Shown: positions 45,097 to 54,700 of the stretch, piece by piece
Layout: each line of letters opens with the position of its first letter
Position numbering within the stretch: the stretch's first letter is position 1
Source: a virus
Direction: 5' to 3' (one strand)
DNA length: 64,000 nucleotides
IMG/VR virus record: IMGVR_UViG_3300046328_000506
Location: 1 to 64,000 of that record
Notes under the pieces: model-generated
The model's input: only the letters and a program-made list of their open reading frames with translations
What the model was told of the DNA's origin: nothing
The model's database searches: none
Position numbers and translations under genes: made by a program

Positions 45097-45489
45097 TTAT
45101 TTTGATTTTTTCTCTTTGTTTAAATACCCATTCTTCATAACCTCTTGATATGCTTTATTTGCAAGAGTTGCTTTCCCACCCTTTTCCATTTTTTTACTTT
45201 TCATAAACTTTGGTTTAGGTTTAGACATACTACCACCACGTTTAAATTGTGGTAAACCACTTTCATTTTGCATAGGTTCTTCTTGCGGTAACATCATTTC
45301 AGCAAGCATCCCAATTAGTTGTTGTTGTGCTTCAAAAGAAGGTTGTATTAGATATTCCTCAACCATAGCTTTTATATCTGCACCTTCTGCTTGTGTTTCC
45401 TCTTGTGGCATTTCCTCCATTTGAGGTGAAGGCATACTATCTACACCCTCTTGAAATTTTCTTAGTTTTAATTTATTATTATTACTCAT
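45097..45489 (-). CDS. Small cargo-type protein with KFQEG leader
   Basis: I place the start at ATG 45489 rather than the upstream TTG (45510), because a -7-like box TAACTTTG (45508-45515) covers the longer start. The 130-residue product has the leader KFQEGV (11-16), an acidic linker, a helical unit (YLIQPSFEAQQQLIGMLAEM) similar to that of the next gene, then FKRGG and a lysine-rich end (KPKFMKSKKMEKGGK). It appears to be a short paralogue of the 350-residue protein front part. Confidence 0.55.
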   Translation of the reverse strand: MSNNNKLKLRKFQEGVDSMPSPQMEEMPQEETQAEGADIKAMVEEYLIQPSFEAQQQLIGMLAEMMLPQEEPMQNESGLPQFKRGGSMSKPKPKFMKSKKMEKGGKATLANKAYQEVMKNGYLNKEKKSK

Positions 45490-45507
45490 GTTAAATGTTT
45501 TTGTTTG

Positions 45508-45533
45508 CAAAGTTAGTTATTAAAATAGACAAA
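45508..45533 (-). promoter_or_regulatory. Weak Bacteroidota-type promoter candidate
   Basis: On the - strand, TTTG (45530-45533) precedes TAACTTTG (45508-45515) with a 14-base gap instead of about 20. It lies in a 144-base non-coding stretch upstream of ATG 45489. The -7 box fits the consensus but the spacing is poor. Confidence 0.3.
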
Positions 45534-45633
45534 TGTTATTGACTGTGTATTGTTCATGTAATTTAGCGTAAATTTATTTATGTATTTAGCTAATGTAGTT
45601 TTGTAGGTATCTAATGCTATAAAATCAGAAAGA

Positions 45634-47013
45634 TTATTCTTCAACATATTGTGGGTTTTGTTTATTGTGAATATCTATTATTTTGATTAATTCTTTTCCA
45701 ATTTTTTCTAAGTCTTTTGGTGTTTTAGCTAATAGTGTTTTATCAATTAATTTCTTAGTATGTTTTCTTGAAAATATCCTTTCTCCACCTTGCAATTCTG
45801 TTTGCACTTCTCCATTTTCATCTAATAGATACATGCCACCTTTTTTTAGTTTAGATAAGATATTGCCTCCTAATTCATGTTTATTCCATTTAGAAGCGTT
45901 TTGTGCAAATACAGCTCTTTTTTTCGTAAGGGGATTTTTAGAATGTGTAAGTTCTTCTGTACTTTTACCTGTACGTTTTTTAGTTTCAGTAAATTTACCT
46001 TTGTTTTTCGGGTCTATATTTATCCCACCTTTTTCTAATTTAATACTTTTAAGGAATGTATTTTTATTATAATCTATATTTTGTTTTTCAAAATCATTAA
46101 TTACATCTTTTGATATAGATAATCTATTACTTTTATCTTTAACTTTTCGTAGTAAATCAGCTATACCATCAATCATATCTTTTGATTTAATAGGAAGTGC
46201 TGTATATAAATTCTCCCCTAATTGAGCTAAACCTTTTGTATTACTTATTTTCCTTAAATAACCTTGAACTGATTTGTTTTTATTTTCAACTAATTTACCA
46301 CTACTCGTAGAGTACCCATCTAATGTGTGGTCTCTTACAGTATTAGTTTTAGATAATACAAATTCCATTGTTGTATCACCTTGATTTAATTTGTTATTTA
46401 TAACCCCACCATCTTCAAATTTACAGCCATCTTCACATTTCCATTTTTTTCTTGCTAATCTTAATCTTGAATTAGGGTTCTTTGCTGCTTTTGGAAACAT
46501 TTTCATTTGTCCTGCACTTCTGGCACAATAAGATTTCTTTCTACTTCCCCCTTCTGGTTGTGGTGGTTTTAAATTACTTCCAGGATTTTCTCTGTTATAA
46601 GAATCTCTGCCTTTCTGATTCAGCCCACCCGTCTTCGATTGTCCTTCAGTCCTTGTCCAAGCCCCTCCTTGTTTGTATTTTATAATATCGCCAGTTTTAA
46701 TCTTAGCATAGATTGGTAATTCTAATACAGCATCAGTATTGTATGTTGTTAGCTTCTCACTATTTGGGTCATTGCGTTTAACTACATTAGTAACTACACC
46801 TTTTTTTATAAAAGCTAATTTTAATGGAAATCCTACTCCAGCCATTGTAATTGATTTCTCTTTACCCTGCTCTGGAAATTTTAATAGCATATTTGAAGGT
46901 TCAGATTTACCTCTCTGCCCTTGTTTTAATTCTTCGTTAGTTTCTGCTAATTCTACATTTAAAGGTGCATTATTAACAGTAATTGTTTTATTTTTGAATC
47001 TTAGTTTTTCCAT
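45634..47013 (-). CDS. DUF192-DUF6321 fusion with GG motifs, cargo-type virion protein
   Basis: The 459-residue protein starts with a DUF192-like domain (about 10-113: NVELAETNEELKQGQRG, FPLKLAFIKKGVV, VLELPIYAKIKTGD). A DUF6321-like domain follows (about 118-193: WTRTEGQSKTGGLNQKGR, then SYNRENPGSNLKPP and SYCARS). A Cys pair (KWKCEDGCKFEDGG) leads to several GG motifs (KYKQGG 112-117, KFEDGG 198-203, KLEKGG, LQGGER). The C-terminal 65 residues (ELQGGERIFSRKHTKKL) resemble the end of the neighbouring 484-residue protein. It overlaps that gene by 26 bases. The function is unknown; internal virion location is inferred. Confidence 0.6.
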   Translation of the reverse strand: MEKLRFKNKTITVNNAPLNVELAETNEELKQGQRGKSEPSNMLLKFPEQGKEKSITMAGVGFPLKLAFIKKGVVTNVVKRNDPNSEKLTTYNTDAVLELPIYAKIKTGDIIKYKQGGAWTRTEGQSKTGGLNQKGRDSYNRENPGSNLKPPQPEGGSRKKSYCARSAGQMKMFPKAAKNPNSRLRLARKKWKCEDGCKFEDGGVINNKLNQGDTTMEFVLSKTNTVRDHTLDGYSTSSGKLVENKNKSVQGYLRKISNTKGLAQLGENLYTALPIKSKDMIDGIADLLRKVKDKSNRLSISKDVINDFEKQNIDYNKNTFLKSIKLEKGGINIDPKNKGKFTETKKRTGKSTEELTHSKNPLTKKRAVFAQNASKWNKHELGGNILSKLKKGGMYLLDENGEVQTELQGGERIFSRKHTKKLIDKTLLAKTPKDLEKIGKELIKIIDIHNKQNPQYVEE

Positions 47014-48442
47014 TTCTAATGCTTTTAAATTCTTTTGTATTATTATGTGTGTTAGCCATAAGCTGCTGCTTAAAAAAGTTTCCTATATCTTGAAGCGAAG
47101 CTGAACCGTTTTTATGTTTTTGTACTAATCTATCTAATTGTGTAGAATTATCTTTTGTTAATATTAATTCATTTGATTCTATTTCAGCAGTTTTCTCACA
47201 ATTACCATCTGTACTACAATAGACCACAGGAATACCTTTACCTCCAAACCCTAATTCTTGTGGGATATTATTTCTATTTTTATGTAGTACACCTTTTGGG
47301 ATTATGTTGATGCCACCTGTTTGAAACTTAAAAGGACTCACTCCTACTTTATCTATTATAGGTTCTCTACTTGCTATTTTAGATTTAGCACGAGGAACAC
47401 TCATATCAATTTTTGGTTCTCTTTCTGGTTTAACTGCATATTTATCAGCTAATCTTTCTGTGAGAGGCTTGCCCTCTCTAATTCTTGGTACATTGCTATC
47501 CATTTTTTCATCAATCATATAAGGTTGATTTGGGTACTTATAATCTTGATAACCAACAGGTTCACTTACTCTATCTGTATTAGTTGAAGTTTGGTTTCTT
47601 TCTTCTTGTGTGAGTAGTGGTTTATATTGGTGTGTATTATCTATTCTTTGTAATTCTCTATTTAATTCATTAAACTTTATTGCATATTCATCAGCAGTTA
47701 ATTCTCCTGCACTATCATACAATTCTTTAAGTTTATTTTTTAAGAATGTTGTAGGATTATTTTCTCCCCCTTGCTGGAATTTTAATTTACGGAATTTTAA
47801 TTCCCCCCCTGTGTTATAATCATTAAAACTTTTACCCACAGCTGTATTTGCTGTACCTAATTGTCCAAACTTTTTAAGTCCTTGCTTTACAACATTTGAA
47901 GCAAACTTTCCTGCTCCTGGAATTGGGATTAAACTTGCCCCCAATCCAGCACCATAACTTGCAGCATCTGTATAATTTCCTTTTGCTACATTTTCTAATA
48001 AGCCATAAGCATTAGCTACGGTTGATGTTCCTGGTAATGTTTCTAAACCAGCTCGTACAACATTTTTAGCTATTTGTCTATTTTCAGTTCTATCAATATT
48101 TTCTTCCCTTTGATTTAAACTTTGTTGTGCATTTCTTTCTTCAATAGATGGGAAATTCAACTTCTCTTTTAGAGTTGGGGCTAATGGTTTAAATTGTTTC
48201 TGTTGTACCCCAGTAGAATCTCTTTGTACGCTTTCATATTTGCTTTGTAAGGCATTATCTTTTCCCAGACGTATATTTGTACCACCTGACTGTAATAATG
48301 GTTTATAAGGCAATTGTGAGCCTGATTTGTAAAAAGGAAATTTTATTTTCAAATTTATAGGGTAGGGTGTAGACTGAAAATCATCGTGTTTTTTAACACC
48401 ACGCTTTTTCATCTTATTAAATTTTATTTTATCAGTTTCCAT
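46988..48442 (-). CDS. Cargo-type virion protein with IIPKGVLH domain
   Basis: The 484-residue protein has an N-terminal basic region with FYKSGSQLP and LLQSGG, a long glycine/alanine-rich part (VAKGNYTDAASYGAGLGAS) likely to touch membranes, KFQQGG near residue 225, and a C-terminal domain starting KFQTGGINIIPKGVLHKN. That domain is a pattern common in internal proteins of Bacteroidota phages, with GIPVVYCSTDG, EIESNELILT and a final helix. It is co-translated with the membrane protein upstream (one-base overlap). Ejection or capsid-core function is inferred. Confidence 0.6.
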   Translation of the reverse strand: METDKIKFNKMKKRGVKKHDDFQSTPYPINLKIKFPFYKSGSQLPYKPLLQSGGTNIRLGKDNALQSKYESVQRDSTGVQQKQFKPLAPTLKEKLNFPSIEERNAQQSLNQREENIDRTENRQIAKNVVRAGLETLPGTSTVANAYGLLENVAKGNYTDAASYGAGLGASLIPIPGAGKFASNVVKQGLKKFGQLGTANTAVGKSFNDYNTGGELKFRKLKFQQGGENNPTTFLKNKLKELYDSAGELTADEYAIKFNELNRELQRIDNTHQYKPLLTQEERNQTSTNTDRVSEPVGYQDYKYPNQPYMIDEKMDSNVPRIREGKPLTERLADKYAVKPEREPKIDMSVPRAKSKIASREPIIDKVGVSPFKFQTGGINIIPKGVLHKNRNNIPQELGFGGKGIPVVYCSTDGNCEKTAEIESNELILTKDNSTQLDRLVQKHKNGSASLQDIGNFFKQQLMANTHNNTKEFKSIRNGKTKIQK

Positions 48443-49230
48443 TACGAAAATATGTTATTGTTATCTTTGTAGATTGCCATTATTTCAGATAGTTTTTCTT
48501 TTATATATTTTACTGTAGTATGTTCTTCTATTGTTTTAGTGCAATCTTTATCTATTGCTACAAGCAAACTTCCAAGTAGTGCAAAGTTCTTACCATCTCT
48601 TTCTATATTAATTACATTATTTGGTAGATTATCGTTATCTATATGCTCTATTAAAATAGGATAAGATATAAGTATTTCTAATTCATGTTGTTCTAATATT
48701 CCAGCAACTAACAATGGTAGGTTCTTTGATGTTTTATTATAAAATAAACACTCTAGCTTTTCGTATTTAGCAAGTTCCTCATAATGAGAAGATAAAGGCA
48801 TTGCTTGATAGTTGTATATTGTAGAATGTTTTATACTAATAGCTTCTTGAAATCTAAAAGAAAAATTTTTAAAACCTTTTGCTACTCCATTGTGATATAT
48901 TGCAATGCTAACGGTTTGAGCATCTAAGTTTTCTCTAAGTTCTTTTAGTATATGATTTATCTTAATTCCATCAAGTAATACATTCCTATTTAGTTTGTAT
49001 TCTAACATTTTATCTTTTAACACCTCTTCTCTCTGTGCTTGTTTTCTAAGTTCTATTACAGCTAATTCAGTTTCAACAGTTTCTATTTGCTGGTCTTGTG
49101 CTTGTTTAAATTTTAACTTAGTAGCGTAATAATCATATAACAATTTAGCACCCTCACGTAAAAGATAAATAAGTCCCCCAAAAACTGTTATTAATAAAAT
49201 GTTGTATTGTTCTATAACTGTCTGTAACAT
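48442..49230 (-). CDS. Membrane-anchored protein with GAF-like domain
   Basis: This 262-residue protein has an N-terminal hydrophobic segment (about 10-26, YNILLITVFGGLIYLLR), a charged coiled coil (30-80), and a soluble domain with VSIAIYHNGVAKGF, SFRFQEAISI and LLVAGILEQHELEILISYPIL. The HNG pattern within a beta-alpha fold resembles GAF-type domains seen in some phage and mobile-element proteins. It lies inside the cargo block, so it may be a virion component or a membrane factor acting at ejection. The domain call is by pattern and uncertain. Confidence 0.5.
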   Translation of the reverse strand: MLQTVIEQYNILLITVFGGLIYLLREGAKLLYDYYATKLKFKQAQDQQIETVETELAVIELRKQAQREEVLKDKMLEYKLNRNVLLDGIKINHILKELRENLDAQTVSIAIYHNGVAKGFKNFSFRFQEAISIKHSTIYNYQAMPLSSHYEELAKYEKLECLFYNKTSKNLPLLVAGILEQHELEILISYPILIEHIDNDNLPNNVINIERDGKNFALLGSLLVAIDKDCTKTIEEHTTVKYIKEKLSEIMAIYKDNNNIFS

Positions 49231-49234
49231 GATT

Positions 49235-51748
49235 TTATCTTTTAAATTTTAGTGGAACTCCTCCCTGTTTCATTGTTGGAATACTACCCTGTTTATTTTG
49301 TTGTAAATATTGATTATATGCTTGCTGTAACTGTTGTTGCATAGTAGTATCAGTAGCTTGTATTTGTGTAATTTTACCTTCTTGTATCATTTGATTAACA
49401 AACTCTTGATAACTTAATTGCTTATTTGGAACTTGTTGCACGTTAGCTTGCTGACCTCCAATTAAATTAGGTAACATTCCTGTAATTGCACCTGTTATAT
49501 TACCTGCTCCTGTGGGACTTGTACCACTTCCAAACATACTTCCGACACCCTGCATTACAGCAGCATTACTTAATAATGAAGTCAATCCTCCTAATTGATG
49601 TTTGTTTTTATTCTTTAAGTATACATTGCTCCAAAGACCTCTTTTAGTTTCTTTCCCATTTTTTGTAATATATGTGTTCTTATCTTTTAAATAACCACCT
49701 TTTTTATAACCTGTAACACTTATCATTGGTTTAAATTTTGTATCAGGTTTCCTTGTGTTTGTAGTACCACGTATTACTTTTTTAGTTCTACCTGTATCAT
49801 CACTTAGTTCATCAACAATGTTATAACCTGTATTTGCTTTTTTATTTATATTAAAGTTTTCATACAAAGTTCTTTTTTGTGTGGGCTCAAAAGGTTTATA
49901 ATCACTAAATGTATAGTGCGAAATACCAGATATAGATGTTGGGTGTCCTATTGTTTCAGCACCAAGTCTGTCAAAACTAATGCCGTTATCATTAGCCATA
50001 TTTGCTTGTTGTTCTCCTAATTTATTAGCTTCTTTAATTTTCCCAGCTTTAAATAGTTTTGATGCTTGATAACCAAGTTCTTTTATTTTTTCTAATATAT
50101 CTGGATTTGTACCACCAGTTTGCAATCTCTTAGCTCTTATAGTAAATGGTTTCAACATTGTAGGTTTCTCAGCAATTCTTTCTTTTGTTTTTGGGTCATA
50201 GTAAATCCTATCGTATAATTGCATTGGAGTACCTAATCCCACATCTGATTTTTTATTTTTTTCAAAAACATTTGGTGCTAAATCCCACTTATCATAAAAG
50301 CTAACGTAATCACCCTTTTCATCTTTGCCAACATTTGCTGTGTAATTTCCCATAACAGAAGCATCTATATCTTGTAAATTCTTTTTCCCAAAAGGGAGAA
50401 GTGGTAAATTATTTTTTAATGCTTTAATGCGTTCTCTTTCTTCTGGCAGTTGTGCTTCATCACTTAATGATACTGCCATTTCATCATCAATACTTAATCC
50501 TTTTGTATCTGTATGAGCTTTTCTATAAGTTTCAAAAAGTTTAGTTTTTATGTCATCATCTTTAAAAGTATAGTATGTATCATTCTTATTATCTCCTTTT
50601 GACGGACTTGTTTTAGATTTAACTATAGTGCCGTTGTCTTGATAACTTTCGTCTCCACCTAAATACATTTTAAAAGCATCCATTCTTCTTTTATCTCCAG
50701 CATCAGGTTCACCCATATTGCGATTGTTTTCCGTAACTTTTTTAAAAATAGAATTTGCTTTATCTAAAAAATTTGAATTATTTTCTACTTTTACATCTTC
50801 ACCATAACCAAATGGATGAATGTTTTCACTTACCCATTTACTTACGCCAGACAGTTCTTTTTTTTGTATAGGTACATTAGCTGATGGATTTTGTTTTTTC
50901 CATTTTTCCGCCATTACTTTTTCAGTATTATTTTTAGGATTTTTTACAAATGCAGGAACATTACCCCCCTGCTGAAACTTCTCTATAACTATTATTTGTT
51001 TTTCAGCATTAGGTATTTGTGTAATAAAATCTCTTAATGACTTACCTGAGCTTTTAGCTGATTGTTTTATCTTTTCTTTTGTTGAGTTATCATACTTCTT
51101 ACCTTTACCAACACCACTCATTTCATGTATTCCATCTATAATCTGTTGCGGTAAGTCAAATAGTATATCTGTATCTATTCCATCAGTGTCTTTATTACAA
51201 CTACAATCAGTTACTCCTCCTTTTTGGAATTTAAGTTTCCCACCTTTACGAAATGACCTCATACCAAACGCAGGACTATTAAAACTATTTTGTTGTTGCA
51301 TAAGTCCTTGATTAATACCGCTTTGATTAGCCTTATTTATTTGAGCTTCTTTTTGCTTTTGTAATTGCTTTTTAATTTCTTCTAATTTTTCATCATTAGA
51401 ATTGTCTTTAACTCCAAATATTTTTCCAAGTGGTGTAGCTGCAATAGCTCCTGTTACATTTCCTTTTGATAAGTTAGATAACATATTTACACTCGAACCA
51501 ATTGGGTCTAATGTGCTTTTTAGTACACCACCAGCAATAGAACTATTATCTTGGCAAACTTCTTTCCCTGTAACTGGGTCTATTTCACAATCTTCTTTCC
51601 CAAACTTCTTAGATAAAGCTGCTGCTGTGTTCATTACTTGCCCTGCACCAGGAACAAAAGCATCTGCCACACCAGATACAGTTTGTCTTGCCATATCTGC
51701 TGTAGCATTTGGCACTTTTGCACCACTATAAAATTTTAACTTTTTCAT
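49235..51748 (-). CDS. Large cargo-type protein with repeated KFQxGG motifs
   Basis: This 837-residue protein begins LKFYSGAKVPN, a variant of the leader, followed by an Ala/Gly/Val-rich region (about 15-120: FVPGAGQVMNTAAALSKK, GAIAATPLGKIFG). It contains the most copies of the motif: KFQKGG, KFQQGG, LQTGG, KKGG, HQLGG and KQGG, spread from residue ~170 to the end. A cysteine cluster (TDCSCNKDTDG) follows the first internal copy. It lies directly downstream of the muzzle gene, the place of the cargo protein in crAss-like phages. It is probably an internal core or ejection protein that may be cleaved. Confidence 0.65.
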   Translation of the reverse strand: MKKLKFYSGAKVPNATADMARQTVSGVADAFVPGAGQVMNTAAALSKKFGKEDCEIDPVTGKEVCQDNSSIAGGVLKSTLDPIGSSVNMLSNLSKGNVTGAIAATPLGKIFGVKDNSNDEKLEEIKKQLQKQKEAQINKANQSGINQGLMQQQNSFNSPAFGMRSFRKGGKLKFQKGGVTDCSCNKDTDGIDTDILFDLPQQIIDGIHEMSGVGKGKKYDNSTKEKIKQSAKSSGKSLRDFITQIPNAEKQIIVIEKFQQGGNVPAFVKNPKNNTEKVMAEKWKKQNPSANVPIQKKELSGVSKWVSENIHPFGYGEDVKVENNSNFLDKANSIFKKVTENNRNMGEPDAGDKRRMDAFKMYLGGDESYQDNGTIVKSKTSPSKGDNKNDTYYTFKDDDIKTKLFETYRKAHTDTKGLSIDDEMAVSLSDEAQLPEERERIKALKNNLPLLPFGKKNLQDIDASVMGNYTANVGKDEKGDYVSFYDKWDLAPNVFEKNKKSDVGLGTPMQLYDRIYYDPKTKERIAEKPTMLKPFTIRAKRLQTGGTNPDILEKIKELGYQASKLFKAGKIKEANKLGEQQANMANDNGISFDRLGAETIGHPTSISGISHYTFSDYKPFEPTQKRTLYENFNINKKANTGYNIVDELSDDTGRTKKVIRGTTNTRKPDTKFKPMISVTGYKKGGYLKDKNTYITKNGKETKRGLWSNVYLKNKNKHQLGGLTSLLSNAAVMQGVGSMFGSGTSPTGAGNITGAITGMLPNLIGGQQANVQQVPNKQLSYQEFVNQMIQEGKITQIQATDTTMQQQLQQAYNQYLQQNKQGSIPTMKQGGVPLKFKR

Positions 51749-51767
51749 TCTATATTTGTATAATTTC

Positions 51768-54700
51768 CTATGAAAAACTTTGTAATATCGTTGTAATTAT
51801 TCTTTGTACTTGTGTATATTTATCACCAGGATATGTAATTCTAAATTTACAATACTTATCCCTTACCCTTTTATTCTTAAAAAAGGATTGTTTGTGAATA
51901 TCGTCATTTTCTTTTTGTATTGTAATATAGTAGTGATTTTCCTTGTAATATGTGTTTGATTTATAGATACTAAAATAATCTGTATTATCCCTTAAATTAA
52001 TTAACATTTCATAGGTATCATTATCTGTAGTCATCTCTATTTTTGTAGGGGGAGACTCGTTAGATACAATCATTAAGTTATTAAATACTTGGTGTATGGT
52101 TGTATCTTTTGTTACTACAAATTCAAATACAAAGTTATCTTGCTCATTATAATAATTGCAATAAGGTACATTAGGACTTTCATGTTTCCAAATTGTATTT
52201 CTTATTGTATCTTGTTTATAAGGGAAACTAAATAGCTTATCATATAAAGTAAACATCATGTGTGGTGAGTATGGTAAGAATGTTTGCCATTTATCACTCA
52301 TCTCAAAATACACTAATGTTTTAAAGCTATCATCATCAAAACATTCTACTGGTGTTTTTATAATCTTTGTAGAGCCTTCTCTTCCTCCTGTAATTGTAAT
52401 TACGTTATTATTGTATTCTACTACAGGACATTCAAAGGGTATTATCTCAGTTAAATCTATTGTGCCACAAGTATTATTTGGTTTTTCAGATAAGAAAGAA
52501 AATATTACATCATTCTTCTTTACATCATAATATGTTCTAATATCATGTTTAAACCATGTAGACACTTGTCCTTGAAATCTATCGTTAATGCTGCGTAAAA
52601 ATGATTGAACATTAAAGTCTGATATTAACTTTAAACTATCTCCTGTAAATTGCCATATTTTTCCTTTATCTATATCTACACCGTACACAGTATTATCTGT
52701 ATTTAATATAGACCATTGCCACTTACTACCGTATAATTCTGAGATAGTTCTTGTTTCCCCTACTGGCGGTAATACTCCTGCCGATTCTATAAATACACTA
52801 CCTACAGCATCACTAAATGATTGTCTTCTTTGATTTACAGGTATTGAATGTAATCCGTTTTCAAATACACATATTAATTGACCATTTAAGTTTTTAATAG
52901 CTACAATAGCCCCTAAATGTTTCTGATAATCTTGTCTTGCTATTGGGGCAAACTTCCTATAACCATCTACAAATGAGTTAGATGTATATAGCTCTGAATA
53001 TATAATCCTTGTATCAAATCTATCCTCAATAAACGGGTTATCGCTTTTTAATGCTATATAGTTTTTACCAGAACTTGAATCTGAATATCCTTTATTACTT
53101 ACTGTAGTTTCTGGTAATTTAGACTTTTTCCAAACATTACCTGCATTTTCTCCACCATAATTCCCTTTTGTATAATAAGGTAAGAAGCTACGTTTTTCAG
53201 ATTCATCTACACTATATAAATTATCAGTTCTTAATCCTGGATTAAAGTTAGATTCTGTTAATAGTTGTAACGACAAACCTAAATTAGATTCTTGTGAAGA
53301 TTTCTCTAATACTTCTGTTAAATCTATGTTATTCCAATAAAGTTTTCTAAACGAAGTCCCAATATAATTATCGCCATTAAATCCTTCTAATCTGCCGTCT
53401 GGTCTTAATAATCTTTCATTTTCTAATGATGTAAACTGACTTGCATTTGAATTTACTTCTAACGCTTTTGCATTATCCCAGTACATCTCTTTCGTAATTG
53501 GGAAGAATGTTTCATATTCTGGTTTATATAAATCAAATAATTGTGGTGTAGGATAATATCCATTAGGATTATTTGTACCATCTTGATATAGATTTACTAA
53601 ATAAGCTAATGGTTTAGAAACTGTTTTCCCTACTATTGGGTAAACATAATCCTCTTCATATATAGGATTTCTAACTTTACCATTATATACTACAAATGAA
53701 GATGTTTTGGCTATTGGTTCTTGGTATGTTGTATGTTGGAATAAATTTGTTTGATTTTCCACGCTAATACCGATATAACTATCAAAAGATAATCTAAAAT
53801 TAGCGTTACCATTTGTAGGTTCATTTACTCTATACTCATTATCATCTAATCGTAAAAATGTATCTCTTAAATTTGGTGCAGATACTAAATACATTTTACT
53901 ACTAAATCTTCCTGCGTTATATGTATATTGATTATTTATTTGAAAATAATTCTTAGCAGTAAGTAGTTGATTATAAGGTGTATGTAGGATAGGTTTGTAT
54001 AATGAGAAACCTCCTGATGTAGTTATTAAATCTGTACTCCCATTACCATTAGTGGCATCAAAGAATTTAGATTGCGAAGCTATTGCGTATTGCATTGATA
54101 TTGCTGATAATAACTTCATTTTAACATCACTATTTGCTTCTAATGAGGATACTAACTTTTCACTATTTAATAGTAAATCTGGTGATATTAAAGCAAAGTT
54201 TTTATTTACAACATCTGTTCTTAAATAAGCTGAGTTTGGAGCACTCATTGGGTAAACAAACTTATATAAAAACTCTTGAAAGTAATCTTTGCCATCTGGA
54301 GGTAAATCATCATCATCATGTGTAGCTAAATGACTTTCTAATAACCAATCTACTGATGGGATTAATTTGTAATTTGTATCATTAAACTCATAGTCCATAA
54401 TAAAGTTTACATTGTCGTTTGGGGCATCTAAGAATGGTATTGGAAGAGTATCAATAATATATCCTTGTGTTATAATGTTAGATTTCTTTTTGCATCTAAC
54501 TATCATAAAACCTAATGTATCATCTAATATAGCTTGTGGAGGAGTTGGTATCTCAAATGTTGGATATAGCATATTAGCATAATACAACTCGTCAGACAAA
54601 GGTACTGTATCTCTTGTTGGAAATCTGAATATACCATTGATGTTTTCCCCTGTTGTTTCATCAAAAGGGTCATCTGTATTTAATGTAGTATTACTATATG

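Noticed and set aside
45490-45510. TTG start at 45510 for the 130-residue cargo gene
   Set aside because: It would overlap a -7-like promoter box; ATG 45489 immediately gives the basic leader shared with other cargo proteins.
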